Below, one piece after another: positions 26,115 through 34,216 of a stretch of 64,000 bases of DNA. The stretch is from Algoriphagus sp. NG3 (lineage in GTDB: Bacteria; Bacteroidota; Bacteroidia; Cytophagales; Cyclobacteriaceae), in assembly GCF_034119865.1 (NCBI RefSeq), contig NZ_CP139421.1, forward strand, positions 5,248,501 to 5,312,500. The letters are read 5' to 3'. The notes under the pieces are model-generated. The model saw only the letters and a program-made list of their open reading frames with translations, made no database searches and was not told the DNA's origin. The position numbers were made by a program, and so were the translations under genes. The stretch's first letter is position 1. Every line of letters begins with the position of its first letter.

Positions 26115-26525
26115 TTCCTAAGGGATTATCGAATTCCTATATGTAAATAACATATAAATATTGTATTTACAAATTACGCACTATACGAAGGAATAATTGC
26201 CTCTTGGTAGTAAAAAAGAAGGCAAAATGCCCATTACAGGCAGAAATTGACATTTTTCGTTCGATCCGAGCATGATGAGGATCTGTCAATAGAAGTAGTT
26301 GCACTGATCCCAGACAGCTTTTTGTGTCATGGCAAAATATTAATAGTATCTAAAAAGCAGGAGATGGACTGACTATTTTCCGACAATTCTGAAATTGGTG
26401 AAAATTGTAAAGTAAAATTTTTCTCTTTTCTTGCTATAATCTTTTAGTAAAAGATGAAAGCTATGGTCCTATTTACACATTCAACTAAGCTACTGTAGGG
26501 AGTATCTTCCTTATTTAAGCCAGAT
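26115..26525. other. Divergent intergenic region
   Basis: This 411-bp AT-rich stretch separates the divergent ATPase and C39-like peptidase genes and should hold both promoters. A TTGCC...GGCAA dyad is visible near 26199-26225. No gene or island repeat is seen. Confidence 0.5.
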
Positions 26526-28031
26526 ATGATCAGATTAATTGAAAAGATCGCTACCGACAAAGATGACCTTGGAGAGATTTTGATAAACCTCCTCGTTTCA
26601 AAATTTGATATAGCACCAGTTGATGCAGACGAAAATTATAAGACCAACTTACTCCCCCATCTAGAGAATCTGAAAGACGAGCTTTGGTTTTTGGTAGAGT
26701 ACCCATACGTAGATAAGGTTTATAGAGATAGCTTCTACAACTATTATTCATCTAAGCTCTACAGTTACAAGCGGGATTGTATTAGAGTCTCTATTTTTTC
26801 AGCTGAGATCGAAGAAGATCACTTTAGAGTCAAGAAATTAAAGAGAAAATTAGAAAATAGTTTTTTAGGCTTTTTTGTTATTCGCCCGCTAACTCCTTTC
26901 TCATGGGGAAGAAGTGCAATTTCTTCGAAGGCCCTTAAGTACAATAACTTCATTATATGCCAAACGCCAATTGGATGTGCAGTAAATGCGGTAAAAATGC
27001 AGGTATCCGCTTTTCCTCACTCTTCACAGGATAGTGAAACGATTACTTGCGCAGAAACCACATTATGGGCAATAATGGAATATTTTGGAAATAGATACCC
27101 AGAGTATCATCCAGTATTGCCTTCTAAGATTCACAAGGTACTTTCCGGTAAAAAAACTGAAAGACAAGTCCCCTCACTTGGCTTATTTCCCACAGACATA
27201 TCCTTTGCATTGAAGGAATTTGGGTTTGGCTCTAGAATATATTCTGAAGAGCAATTTCAAAATGACTTCTTAAGTATCCTTGCTATCTACGTGGAGAGTG
27301 GAATACCAGTAGTCGTACTTTTGGAAAATAACCCGATCAATCATGCCGTTTTATGTGTCGGCAGAGCACGGTTTGATCATTCCCAACTCAGAACGGCTCC
27401 ACTAGAAACAATAAAGCTTGATGATGGTAGCATGTTCAATTATAAACTAAACAGCAAAATTGATCGTGATTTTGTTTTTGTTGATGACAATCTCCCAGTT
27501 TATCAGCGGGCGAGCCTTTTTAAGCCTTGTTCAAATTATACGGATGAAAAGTGGAATAAATGCCATATATCGCACATAATAGTTCCTCTTTATTCCAAAA
27601 TCTATTTAGAAGCATTTGAGGCCAAAACCTTCATTTTACAGTATACTGCTACATTTCTTACTAATGGTAAAACAAATGATCTTCCCATATATTTTAGAAT
27701 ATTTCTGGCGTCGAGTAGATCATATAAAGATTCAGTCGCCATAGATGACTTTATGGACAGCGTTACCAAAGAATTGATTTTAGATATTCCCATGCCCAAA
27801 TTCATTTGGATTGCTGAGTTGAGCGATGAAAATTTGATAAAGAATAAATTGGCGCGGGGATTGATTATTTTAGATGCAACAGAAGCTAATTTGCAGAATA
27901 ATAAGCCATTACTACTATCAGCTTATGAAAAAGAATTTCAAACTTGGGATGAACGGAGTGGAGTTCTTACCAAAATTTTGATAGATTTGAAAAGTTTTAA
28001 AATTTACACCAAAAACCTACAGGGATTTTAA
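26526..28031 (+). CDS. C39-like papain-fold cysteine peptidase (putative)
   Basis: The 501-residue protein carries a likely papain-type active site in the order of C39-like peptidases: Gln168 followed by Cys175 (SQDSETITCAETTLWA), His273 (NPINHAVLCVG) and Asp320/Asp321 (FVFVDDN). The spacing Gln-x6-Cys fits the oxyanion Gln and nucleophile. The 140 residues before and the 170 after are not recognised. No signal peptide or transmembrane segment is present, so it acts in the cytosol. It stands divergent to the IetA-like ATPase and 7 bp before a small helical gene. Assignment is by motif only. Confidence 0.6.
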   Translation: MIRLIEKIATDKDDLGEILINLLVSKFDIAPVDADENYKTNLLPHLENLKDELWFLVEYPYVDKVYRDSFYNYYSSKLYSYKRDCIRVSIFSAEIEEDHFRVKKLKRKLENSFLGFFVIRPLTPFSWGRSAISSKALKYNNFIICQTPIGCAVNAVKMQVSAFPHSSQDSETITCAETTLWAIMEYFGNRYPEYHPVLPSKIHKVLSGKKTERQVPSLGLFPTDISFALKEFGFGSRIYSEEQFQNDFLSILAIYVESGIPVVVLLENNPINHAVLCVGRARFDHSQLRTAPLETIKLDDGSMFNYKLNSKIDRDFVFVDDNLPVYQRASLFKPCSNYTDEKWNKCHISHIIVPLYSKIYLEAFEAKTFILQYTATFLTNGKTNDLPIYFRIFLASSRSYKDSVAIDDFMDSVTKELILDIPMPKFIWIAELSDENLIKNKLARGLIILDATEANLQNNKPLLLSAYEKEFQTWDERSGVLTKILIDLKSFKIYTKNLQGF

Positions 28032-28038
28032 CCTACCT

Positions 28039-28233
28039 ATGTCAACCCCTTTTAATGCAGCAAAAAGATACTTAGATCAGCAAGTTTCAAAGATGCAGGA
28101 ATCCAAGCCTGAGGCTGGATCCAGGGATCGCCTGAAAGCGATGAATGAAAAAATGGAGAAACTGAGAGAAGAATTTTTAATCAAAGAAAGTAACTCGGTT
28201 ATTTCTGCAAAAGGACTTATTATTAACCGCTAA
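28039..28233 (+). CDS. Small helical protein downstream of the C39-like peptidase
   Basis: A 64-residue charged, alpha-helical protein (KRYLDQQVSKMQESK, MNEKMEKLREEFLIK) starts 7 bp after the peptidase stop and is followed by a strong terminator, so it belongs to the same transcript. It could be an inhibitor, adaptor or substrate of the peptidase; the sequence does not say which. Confidence 0.65.
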   Translation: MSTPFNAAKRYLDQQVSKMQESKPEAGSRDRLKAMNEKMEKLREEFLIKESNSVISAKGLIINR

Positions 28234-28238
28234 AATTG

Positions 28239-28262
28239 AGCTTCCCACTGGGAAGCTTTTTT
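28239..28262. terminator. Bidirectional intrinsic terminator
   Basis: AGCTTCCCA-C-TGGGAAGCT followed by TTTTTT forms a strong hairpin with a U-run for the plus-strand peptidase operon. It also lies across the stop of the leftward membrane-protein gene and may serve both. Confidence 0.88.
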
Positions 28263-29043
28263 ATTGAATTGGCCTCACAGTAAACTCTCCTTCTTCGTCA
28301 CCCTCATCTAGTGTATAATAACTAAAATTAAGATTCCTGATTTCTGAATACTTCAATAACATTAAATTTCCCGGTATTTTGTAGTGTTTAGGCGTCCCGC
28401 CTGAAAGCCCATGGTCATTTTTCAAAAATCGGCGCTGCACCTGCTTGAGACCTATATATTCTAGTCCTCCATCCTTACTGAGCTCATAGTGCACAAGAAT
28501 ACCTTCATAGAGTAAGCTTCCCTCCTTAGTTTCAACCAAAGCATCCACATATACCAGTTCTATATCCTCTACTGTGTCTAAATCAAGTTCGATGTTGGAG
28601 TTTGGGAATTCATAAAATTCCCCGGTGAAAATATAATGCCATGAGTTTTGGAACCTAAGCAGGCTCAACTGTCTGTCTGCACCAGTTGTTCTTACAATTT
28701 GCTTGAATAACCTGCCAAGTCCTGCACTGCCCATCCACATACTGAGATGGTACAAAATAATTGGCAGAGCAAAGTCATTTAAATTCCTGAATACTTTTGG
28801 ATTAGGGGTGTTCGTCAACAAGCTCCCGAATAACTCCAGATCTACATAGTATCCGAAAAGTCCTGCACCAAAATACCAAATACTGTGAATAACTATGCTT
28901 GGTATAAATCCCGATAGAAATATTTCGAGGAAAGTCTGCTTAAAGTATTCAGTCGAAAATTCTTGTGTATAATAGAACCTTCTAAAAAATATACCTGGAA
29001 GCAGGATTAAGAAAAGTATAAAAGTAGATAAGGCTAAATTCAC
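28261..29043 (-). CDS. Membrane protein of unknown function
   Basis: The 260-residue protein has an N-terminal transmembrane segment (STFILFLILLPGIFFRRFYY), a second hydrophobic stretch (FIPSIVIHSIWYFGAGLFGY) and a third near residue 95 (FALPIILYHLSMWMG). From about residue 140 it is soluble and beta-rich (IELDLDTVEDIELVYVDALV). The arrangement is known from hypothetical proteins in many Bacteroidota, but I cannot name the family with confidence. It follows a 61-residue gene by 8 bp in one leftward operon, convergent with the C39-like peptidase operon. Confidence 0.7.
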   Translation of the reverse strand: MNLALSTFILFLILLPGIFFRRFYYTQEFSTEYFKQTFLEIFLSGFIPSIVIHSIWYFGAGLFGYYVDLELFGSLLTNTPNPKVFRNLNDFALPIILYHLSMWMGSAGLGRLFKQIVRTTGADRQLSLLRFQNSWHYIFTGEFYEFPNSNIELDLDTVEDIELVYVDALVETKEGSLLYEGILVHYELSKDGGLEYIGLKQVQRRFLKNDHGLSGGTPKHYKIPGNLMLLKYSEIRNLNFSYYTLDEGDEEGEFTVRPIQ

Positions 29044-29051
29044 GACATACT

Positions 29052-29237
29052 TTACTTCTTAACCAAAGAAGTTTTAAAAGAGGTTTCTCCTTTGCCAGTT
29101 CTATGGGCTCTAATGGCTTTTGCCAGACCCGAAGCTGATTCTGGATTACTAAGAATCTTTTTTACGCGTTCACTACTTACAGACACATCCGTATGCCCAA
29201 AAGTTATTTTTCTTTGACTGCCAAATTTATTTTTCAT
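29052..29237 (-). CDS. Small basic protein
   Basis: The 61-residue product is rich in lysine, arginine and serine (VSSERVKKILSNPESASGLA) and precedes the membrane-protein gene by 8 bp. It has no known domain. Its close spacing supports it as real and co-transcribed. Confidence 0.55.
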   Translation of the reverse strand: MKNKFGSQRKITFGHTDVSVSSERVKKILSNPESASGLAKAIRAHRTGKGETSFKTSLVKK

Positions 29238-29299
29238 TTCTGTCTATTAAAGCCCCTTAAAATACTAAACGCAATTTACAATACAAGGGTTAAGGATAC

Positions 29300-30035
29300 T
29301 TATTTTGCTCTTACGGGAGGGTCGAGTGTAAAAGGAAAGTCTTTTGTACTATTTTAAGGAGGTGTCGGCATCGGGCTGATTTTGTATCCAAAAATCCTTT
29401 TTTGCAGATGCCTTTTAGTTTTTGAAATCAATGATCCCGATAAGTGAAGCGATTCGGGAACAACCAGACCTACTTCTTACTCTTTATCCCATTTGGAGCA
29501 GAGCCGATCACCTTCTCCTTAAGAGTTTGTCCCGATGAGCAGCGCGATATCGGGAAGAAGGATGGGATGAGGTAGTAAAAACACCCTGTACAGGAGGACC
29601 GAGCGTAAAGAAAATGTCCTGAGGACATTTTTAGCGAAGGGGCCAGCCTGCGTGATGGGATGGTATCATTTTATTCCTTTTATTGCAGATATCTTTTAGA
29701 TACTGAAAACTATCAGTTACCACAGCCGATCGCCCTCTCTTCAAGGAGAGAGCCTGTCGCGATAGCGCAGCGTATCGGGAGAGGGGTGAGGTAGAACAGC
29801 CAACTTTTTTCACACCCATCCGGGCTTAAATCCGGAACTCACTTAATTCTGAATCAGATAGTAAAATGATAGCAGAGCGGATCACCCTCTCTTTAAGGAG
29901 AGGAAGGGATGAGGTAGGAAAGCCAACTTTTAATACCCATCCGGGCTTAAATCCGGAAACTATCAAACACCTTTTGACTCTGATATCTCTAAGATGGCAG
30001 AGCCAATCACCCTCTCTTTAAGGAGAAGGAGGGGG
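29300..30035 (+). repeat. Island repeat, tandem/compound copy
   Basis: Two partial copies follow each other. The first (29300-29575) has GGTCGAGTGTAAAAGG, GCAGATGCC, CCTACTTCTTACTC and REP-like CCCGATGAGCAGCGCGATAT. The second (29577-30035) has ACACCCTGTACAGGAGGACC, GTCC-TGAGGACATTTTTAGCG, a CGATAGCGCAGCGTATCGGG palindrome, and the CCGGGCTTAAATCCGG module twice, each followed by CCCTCTCTTTAAGGAGA. It separates the membrane-protein operon from the next gene. Confidence 0.8.
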
Positions 30036-30091
30036 ATTTTATTTTAATAGTCCTAGGGGATGATTATTCATTAACTCTTAATAAATAGAAC

Positions 30092-30631
30092 ATGGAAGAA
30101 AAGGTAATAGAAGCTTTGATTGAATTAAAATCTGAAACACAAGCAATTCGTGACTCATACACTTTAACAGATTGGAAAAATAAAGCAACAAATGTTATCA
30201 TAAGAATTTATGGACATGATAGTCCGCCTGAAAAACAAATTGAAAATTTAAGGTATTTACCAGGTTTTAGTGGAGGCAGTAATGTGAATGAGAGAAAAAA
30301 ACAAGCTTCCCAGCTTATTGATGGCCTAATAAAAGAAATTGAGCGTTTTGGTTTGCCCTCGCAGCTTAAAAAGGAAAAAGAGGGGTTGCATATTAATATC
30401 ACTCAAACCAGTAATCAACAAACGAAAATTAATCTTAGTTTAATAATTGAAATAATCCAAGACGAACTTAAAGGAGCCCAATTGAAAGCTCTTCAAGAAA
30501 TAATTGAAGACAAAGAGGTTGAGGCAGAAGAGAAAAAAGTTAGAATTATTGAAAAGCTAAAATCCTTTGGAAGTGATATTGCATCAAATATTGTAGCAAG
30601 TATTCTTACTAATCCTGCTTTATTTGGCTAG
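30092..30631 (+). CDS. Hypothetical helical protein
   Basis: The 179-residue soluble protein has an N-terminal helical block (IELKSETQAIRDSYTLTDWK, VIIRIYGHDSPPEKQIENLR), a short beta strand with Asn/Gln/Thr (HINITQTSNQQTKINLS), and a charged C-terminal helix (LKALQEIIEDKEVEAEEKK, VRIIEKLKSFGSDIASNIV). Similar C-terminal halves occur in uncharacterised Bacteroidota proteins near phage-resistance genes; I recognise no named family. An island repeat precedes it, and a CGGGGCTTAAATCCGG-like fragment (30714-30730) follows. It looks like one cargo unit. Confidence 0.6.
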   Translation: MEEKVIEALIELKSETQAIRDSYTLTDWKNKATNVIIRIYGHDSPPEKQIENLRYLPGFSGGSNVNERKKQASQLIDGLIKEIERFGLPSQLKKEKEGLHINITQTSNQQTKINLSLIIEIIQDELKGAQLKALQEIIEDKEVEAEEKKVRIIEKLKSFGSDIASNIVASILTNPALFG

Positions 30632-30713
30632 AGAACTTGGTATACATGAAGTGGATATTCGGTATGTTATGCCAATTACGGAACAGATGTCACCAAGGAA
30701 GAGTATTGTTAAA

Positions 30714-30735
30714 GGGGCTTAAATCCGGAAACCCA
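30714..30735 (+). repeat. Island repeat, minimal fragment
   Basis: GGGGCTTAAATCCGGAAACC, the core of the CCGGGCTTAAAT module, lies between the helical-protein gene and the GIY-YIG gene. Confidence 0.65.
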
Positions 30736-30760
30736 CTATATAATCAAAAAATTAACCTAC

Positions 30761-31633
30761 ATGACCGAATCTGAAGCAATTTCATATGTATACGTGTACA
30801 TTGATCCTAGAAACTATGAGGAGTTCTACTATGGAAAGGGTAAAGGGAGTAGAAAAGATGCTCACATTTCTATGGAAGGGGATTCCGAAAAAATAAAGAG
30901 AATAAAAGCAATCCAAAAGGAAGGCCTTCAACCAACAATTAAAGTCCTCGCAAAAGGACTGACAGATCAAGAGGCTCTACTTGTTGAAAAGACATTGATA
31001 TGGAAATTAGGGAAGAGTTTGTTAAATGATTCTACGGGACACTTTGCAGATAAATTCCGTCCTCATGACACCTTTCATCTTGACCTCTCAGGATTTGATT
31101 TCAAAAATGGTCTTTACTATGTCAATGTAGGGGAGGGGATTCATCGCTGTTGGGATGACTGCAAGGACTATGGGTTTTTATCTGCGGGACAGGACAGAAA
31201 ATGGAGTGACCCGATCAGAACCCTAATGCCTGGAGATATCGTAGTGGCTTACCTTAAAAATAAAGGGTACGTGGGGGTAGGAAGGGTGATACAAAGGGCA
31301 TTAAAGCCTACTGAATTTAAAGCACATGGCATTCCTTTAAAACCTGATGACCTAAAGATCCCAAACATTTTTGAGAATTCAGACAATGAGAAGAGTGAAT
31401 ATTTAGTGGCTGTGGATTGGATTCAGACCGTGCAGGCAGACAAAGCTAAATGGAAACCAAGATCTGGTTTGTTTACAAGCCAGTTAATTAAAGCATCCCT
31501 TCAGAACCAGAAAGTCACTAGAGAATTCTTAGAATCAGAATTTGGAATTGATCTTAGGGAATTGCTTCTACAAGACCAATCATCAGCTTCTGGAGAAGTA
31601 ATGGATCAGACAGTGAAAACAATTACAAAATGA
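30761..31633 (+). CDS. GIY-YIG nuclease-type protein with PUA/EVE-like C-terminal domain
   Basis: The 290-residue protein opens with a LEM3-like GIY-YIG domain (SYVYVYIDPRNYEEFYYGKG, KGSRKDAHI, LTDQEALLVEKTLIWKLG), whose YVYxY/YYGKGKG pair is the family hallmark. After about residue 100 comes a domain with WDDCKDYGFLSAGQDRKWSD and LMPGDIVVAYLKNKGYVGVG, resembling PUA/EVE-like modified-base readers. A nuclease joined to a modified-base reader would fit restriction of modified DNA. The domain calls are by motif; catalytic competence was not tested. Confidence 0.75.
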   Translation: MTESEAISYVYVYIDPRNYEEFYYGKGKGSRKDAHISMEGDSEKIKRIKAIQKEGLQPTIKVLAKGLTDQEALLVEKTLIWKLGKSLLNDSTGHFADKFRPHDTFHLDLSGFDFKNGLYYVNVGEGIHRCWDDCKDYGFLSAGQDRKWSDPIRTLMPGDIVVAYLKNKGYVGVGRVIQRALKPTEFKAHGIPLKPDDLKIPNIFENSDNEKSEYLVAVDWIQTVQADKAKWKPRSGLFTSQLIKASLQNQKVTREFLESEFGIDLRELLLQDQSSASGEVMDQTVKTITK

Positions 31634-31781
31634 TATGAATATGCGGATGATAGTACCTTCACCAGTGCTGCGAGCGATTTGACTACGCCGACCTTAGATT
31701 TGTGGCCACCCAATATCAGTAGATAAACGCCATAATATGGCGCAAATAAATAAGTTATGGGCAATATAAACAGACCATCCA

Positions 31782-32555
31782 ATGATTGACAAAGTAACAA
31801 ATGACCTAAAAACAGCCATTCCAACAGACCTTGTTGACTTTTTGATGTCTGCTTATTACGAGATAAAAGAAAACTACTTATTAGAACGACATGAACCTTC
31901 GGAATTGAACGGAGGAAAATTTGTTGAAGCTTGCTACAGAATAATAGAGCAAGCAACAAAAGGCAGTTACACAGCTGTAGGTGCTCATATGCCTGACATG
32001 ATTGGGAAGCTAAGAGCATTTGAACAATTACCTGCCACATCCGCTATTGAATCGTACAGAATTCATATCCCTCGTGCGTTATGCATGATTTATAACATTC
32101 GAAACAAACGTGGTGTTGGACATCTAGGTGGAGACGTTAATCCTAATTTTACAGATAGCACGATGATTTGCGCATGTGCGGACTGGATTCTTGCAGAATT
32201 ACTTCGAATTCATTATTCATGTTCATTGAATGAGGCACAAAAACTTGTAGACAGCATTGTAACCCGACCAACATTTTTAGTTCATAAAATTGCTGACATC
32301 AAACGAATCCTTAATCCAAAATTAAAAAACCGTGATCAAGTTTTAGTTCTCTTGGCTTCAGAGTATCCTAATCCTGTAATCGACAATACACTATTCAATT
32401 GGATTGAACCAAAGAGTAAAGGAACATTCATGAATCTCTTAAAGCAATTGCATACTGAAAGATTGATTGAATACACTTCTGACAAAACTTGTTCAATTTT
32501 ACCCACAGGATTAAAATACGTAGACAAAAATCACAAATCATTCTTAAATTCATAA
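31782..32555 (+). CDS. HEPN-motif protein (candidate RNase)
   Basis: The 257-residue protein is helical and carries RNKRGVGH at residues 107-114, a match to the HEPN active motif R-N-x(n)-H. The flanking text (IPRALCMIYNIRNKRGVGHL) also fits HEPN/Abi-type domains. HEPN proteins usually cleave RNA and act in toxin-antitoxin or abortive-infection systems. The C-terminal 100 residues look like a winged helix. The next gene starts 2 bp after its stop, so the two form an operon. No known pair with this exact layout comes to mind. Confidence 0.7.
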   Translation: MIDKVTNDLKTAIPTDLVDFLMSAYYEIKENYLLERHEPSELNGGKFVEACYRIIEQATKGSYTAVGAHMPDMIGKLRAFEQLPATSAIESYRIHIPRALCMIYNIRNKRGVGHLGGDVNPNFTDSTMICACADWILAELLRIHYSCSLNEAQKLVDSIVTRPTFLVHKIADIKRILNPKLKNRDQVLVLLASEYPNPVIDNTLFNWIEPKSKGTFMNLLKQLHTERLIEYTSDKTCSILPTGLKYVDKNHKSFLNS

Positions 32556-32557
32556 TC

Positions 32558-33082
32558 ATGGAAAACAAAGCAAAAATTAGAATCAACCTTAATCTTAGAG
32601 AATTTGAAATTGAAGGTTCGGAGGCTTTCATTAACTCTCATTCTGCTAAAATTGAGAGTTTTTTAGAAATATTGAAGACAGCACCTCCAATCACTCCCGA
32701 ACCAAAAACTCATCATAAAGAAAAAGATGTTGTTGATACTAAAACTGCAAAAGCACCATCAGCTCATAAAGGAAATTCTGATAGTATTCCGGAAACCTTC
32801 GGTGAGTACTATCATGAAATGCCTAAGAAGTCAAAAGATGCGGACAAAATATTGCTTGCGGGACACTTTGTCCAAAGTAAAAGCGTTGATAATTTGTTTT
32901 CTACAAGAGAAGCAAGCAATGCATTACTTGAACAGGGGGTTAAACTGTCAAACTCTTCTGTTTTTGTGGGACAAAATGAAAGGGCGAAACATATTATTAA
33001 GATTTCGAAAGGGAAATTCAGAGTGTCGAAAACTGGACTTGAGCATATCGAAGAATTGCTGACAGGACAGACAGATAAATGA
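32558..33082 (+). CDS. Partner of the HEPN-motif protein, winged-helix C-terminus
   Basis: ATG 32558 gives a 174-residue protein: a short N-terminal beta segment (KIRINLNLREFEIEGSEAFI), a low-complexity Pro/Lys/Thr linker (residues 45-80), and a C-terminal helical domain (LLAGHFVQSKSVDNLFSTRE, KGKFRVSKTGLEHIEELL) resembling a winged helix. An in-frame upstream start at 32489 lies inside the HEPN gene and is unlikely. The 2-bp gap implies coupled expression. It could be the antitoxin or the target-recognition subunit; neither is shown. Confidence 0.65.
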   Translation: MENKAKIRINLNLREFEIEGSEAFINSHSAKIESFLEILKTAPPITPEPKTHHKEKDVVDTKTAKAPSAHKGNSDSIPETFGEYYHEMPKKSKDADKILLAGHFVQSKSVDNLFSTREASNALLEQGVKLSNSSVFVGQNERAKHIIKISKGKFRVSKTGLEHIEELLTGQTDK

Positions 33083-33502
33083 ATACTGCCCATAACAACT
33101 AGGTTTTCGTGTGGCTTGCAAAGCCAAGCATGAAACCGCGGTTGCACGGAACCGGTGAGGTTCTTGATGAGATAGAGTTGGGATACCGGGTGTAATTGGA
33201 TATCACGACTGTAGAGAATCATATTGGAAAGAAGCGTTATTGTCGAGATCTTCATTTGGATACAATAAGAATTGGTTCTACCCTTAAGTTAGTGGAAAAC
33301 ACAAATCCTAGTTGGTATAAATAAGGAATGCTATCGAGTTAATCCCGTTTAAAGGCTCAAATAATAGCATTCCTTTTAAAGCATCTACTGTTGCTCGTAC
33401 TTGTTTGGGTCTGTCTTCCATTAAATTCGTGGTAGAACCTAAGAATTAATAGCAAATATGTGAGGAGCTCATTTCATAGCATAATTACCTCTGTTTAACT
33501 CT
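33083..33502. other. Intergenic region with two hairpins
   Basis: Right after the HEPN operon lies an imperfect hairpin GGTTTTCGTGTGGCTTGCAA / AGCCAAGCATGAAACC (33104-33139). Further on, GGAATGCTAT (33325-33334) and ATAGCATTCC (33364-33373) form a perfect 10-bp stem with a 29-nt loop followed by TTTT, a possible terminator. No gene is seen. Confidence 0.55.
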
Positions 33503-34198
33503 ATGTTTGATTTAAAGGAGTATAACCTTATTAAGGACTTCATCAAGCAAAAATCAGTTTTGCTTATGAAGCACGATAAAAAGAACTTTGCTAGAGTCGG
33601 AATATCTATTAATAACTACGGTGTATTAGAAAATGATGGGATTAAGTATTATGTCATATCTACAAATATATTCAAGTCATTAATTTTAGAGGGGAAATTA
33701 ATTGATGCTTGTTTAATCTATCCAAATAAATTCGGCACCGGAAATGCTAAGGATGTCGTAGATGCTATATGGATTTTAAATCCATGGTGTGATTTGGATC
33801 ATTTTATAGAGCTATTGCGTGATGAGCAATTCTGCTATGTTATGGAAGTTAAGGATGGTCATATAACAAATAAGCTTTTGAGAATTGATTTGTATAGGCA
33901 TATTAAGGAGAATAATTCCGGCGGTTTTGACTTTATAGGTGGTATTTTTCACTGCTACAAGCATTTTAGTTACAAGGGGTTGCCGTTATCATCTGGTAAG
34001 GAGATAAACAATATTGATCATCCAAAACAATTAGTCATTAAAGTTATACAAGCCTTTTTCTATGGCCAGGATATTATGGTTACTGATGATACATTTAAAT
34101 CCGAGATCAAGATAGGCGAAGAAGCCAAAATTCGCTTAGTGTATTATTTTGAGAAAAATACTGAAATTTACTTTATTAAAACTGCTCATCGTGTTTAA
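33503..34198 (+). CDS. Hypothetical protein
   Basis: The 231-residue soluble protein has no recognised domain. The C-terminal half has FDFIGGIFHCYKHFSYKGLP and a strand-rich segment ending in IYFIKTAHRV. AT-rich codon use matches the rest of the island. It is convergent with the zinc-finger acetyltransferase gene, 18 bp apart, so the two probably share a terminator region. It may be an unrelated cargo gene. Confidence 0.6.
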   Translation: MFDLKEYNLIKDFIKQKSVLLMKHDKKNFARVGISINNYGVLENDGIKYYVISTNIFKSLILEGKLIDACLIYPNKFGTGNAKDVVDAIWILNPWCDLDHFIELLRDEQFCYVMEVKDGHITNKLLRIDLYRHIKENNSGGFDFIGGIFHCYKHFSYKGLPLSSGKEINNIDHPKQLVIKVIQAFFYGQDIMVTDDTFKSEIKIGEEAKIRLVYYFEKNTEIYFIKTAHRV

Positions 34199-34216
34199 AG
34201 AGCCAGCTTTAATTGA

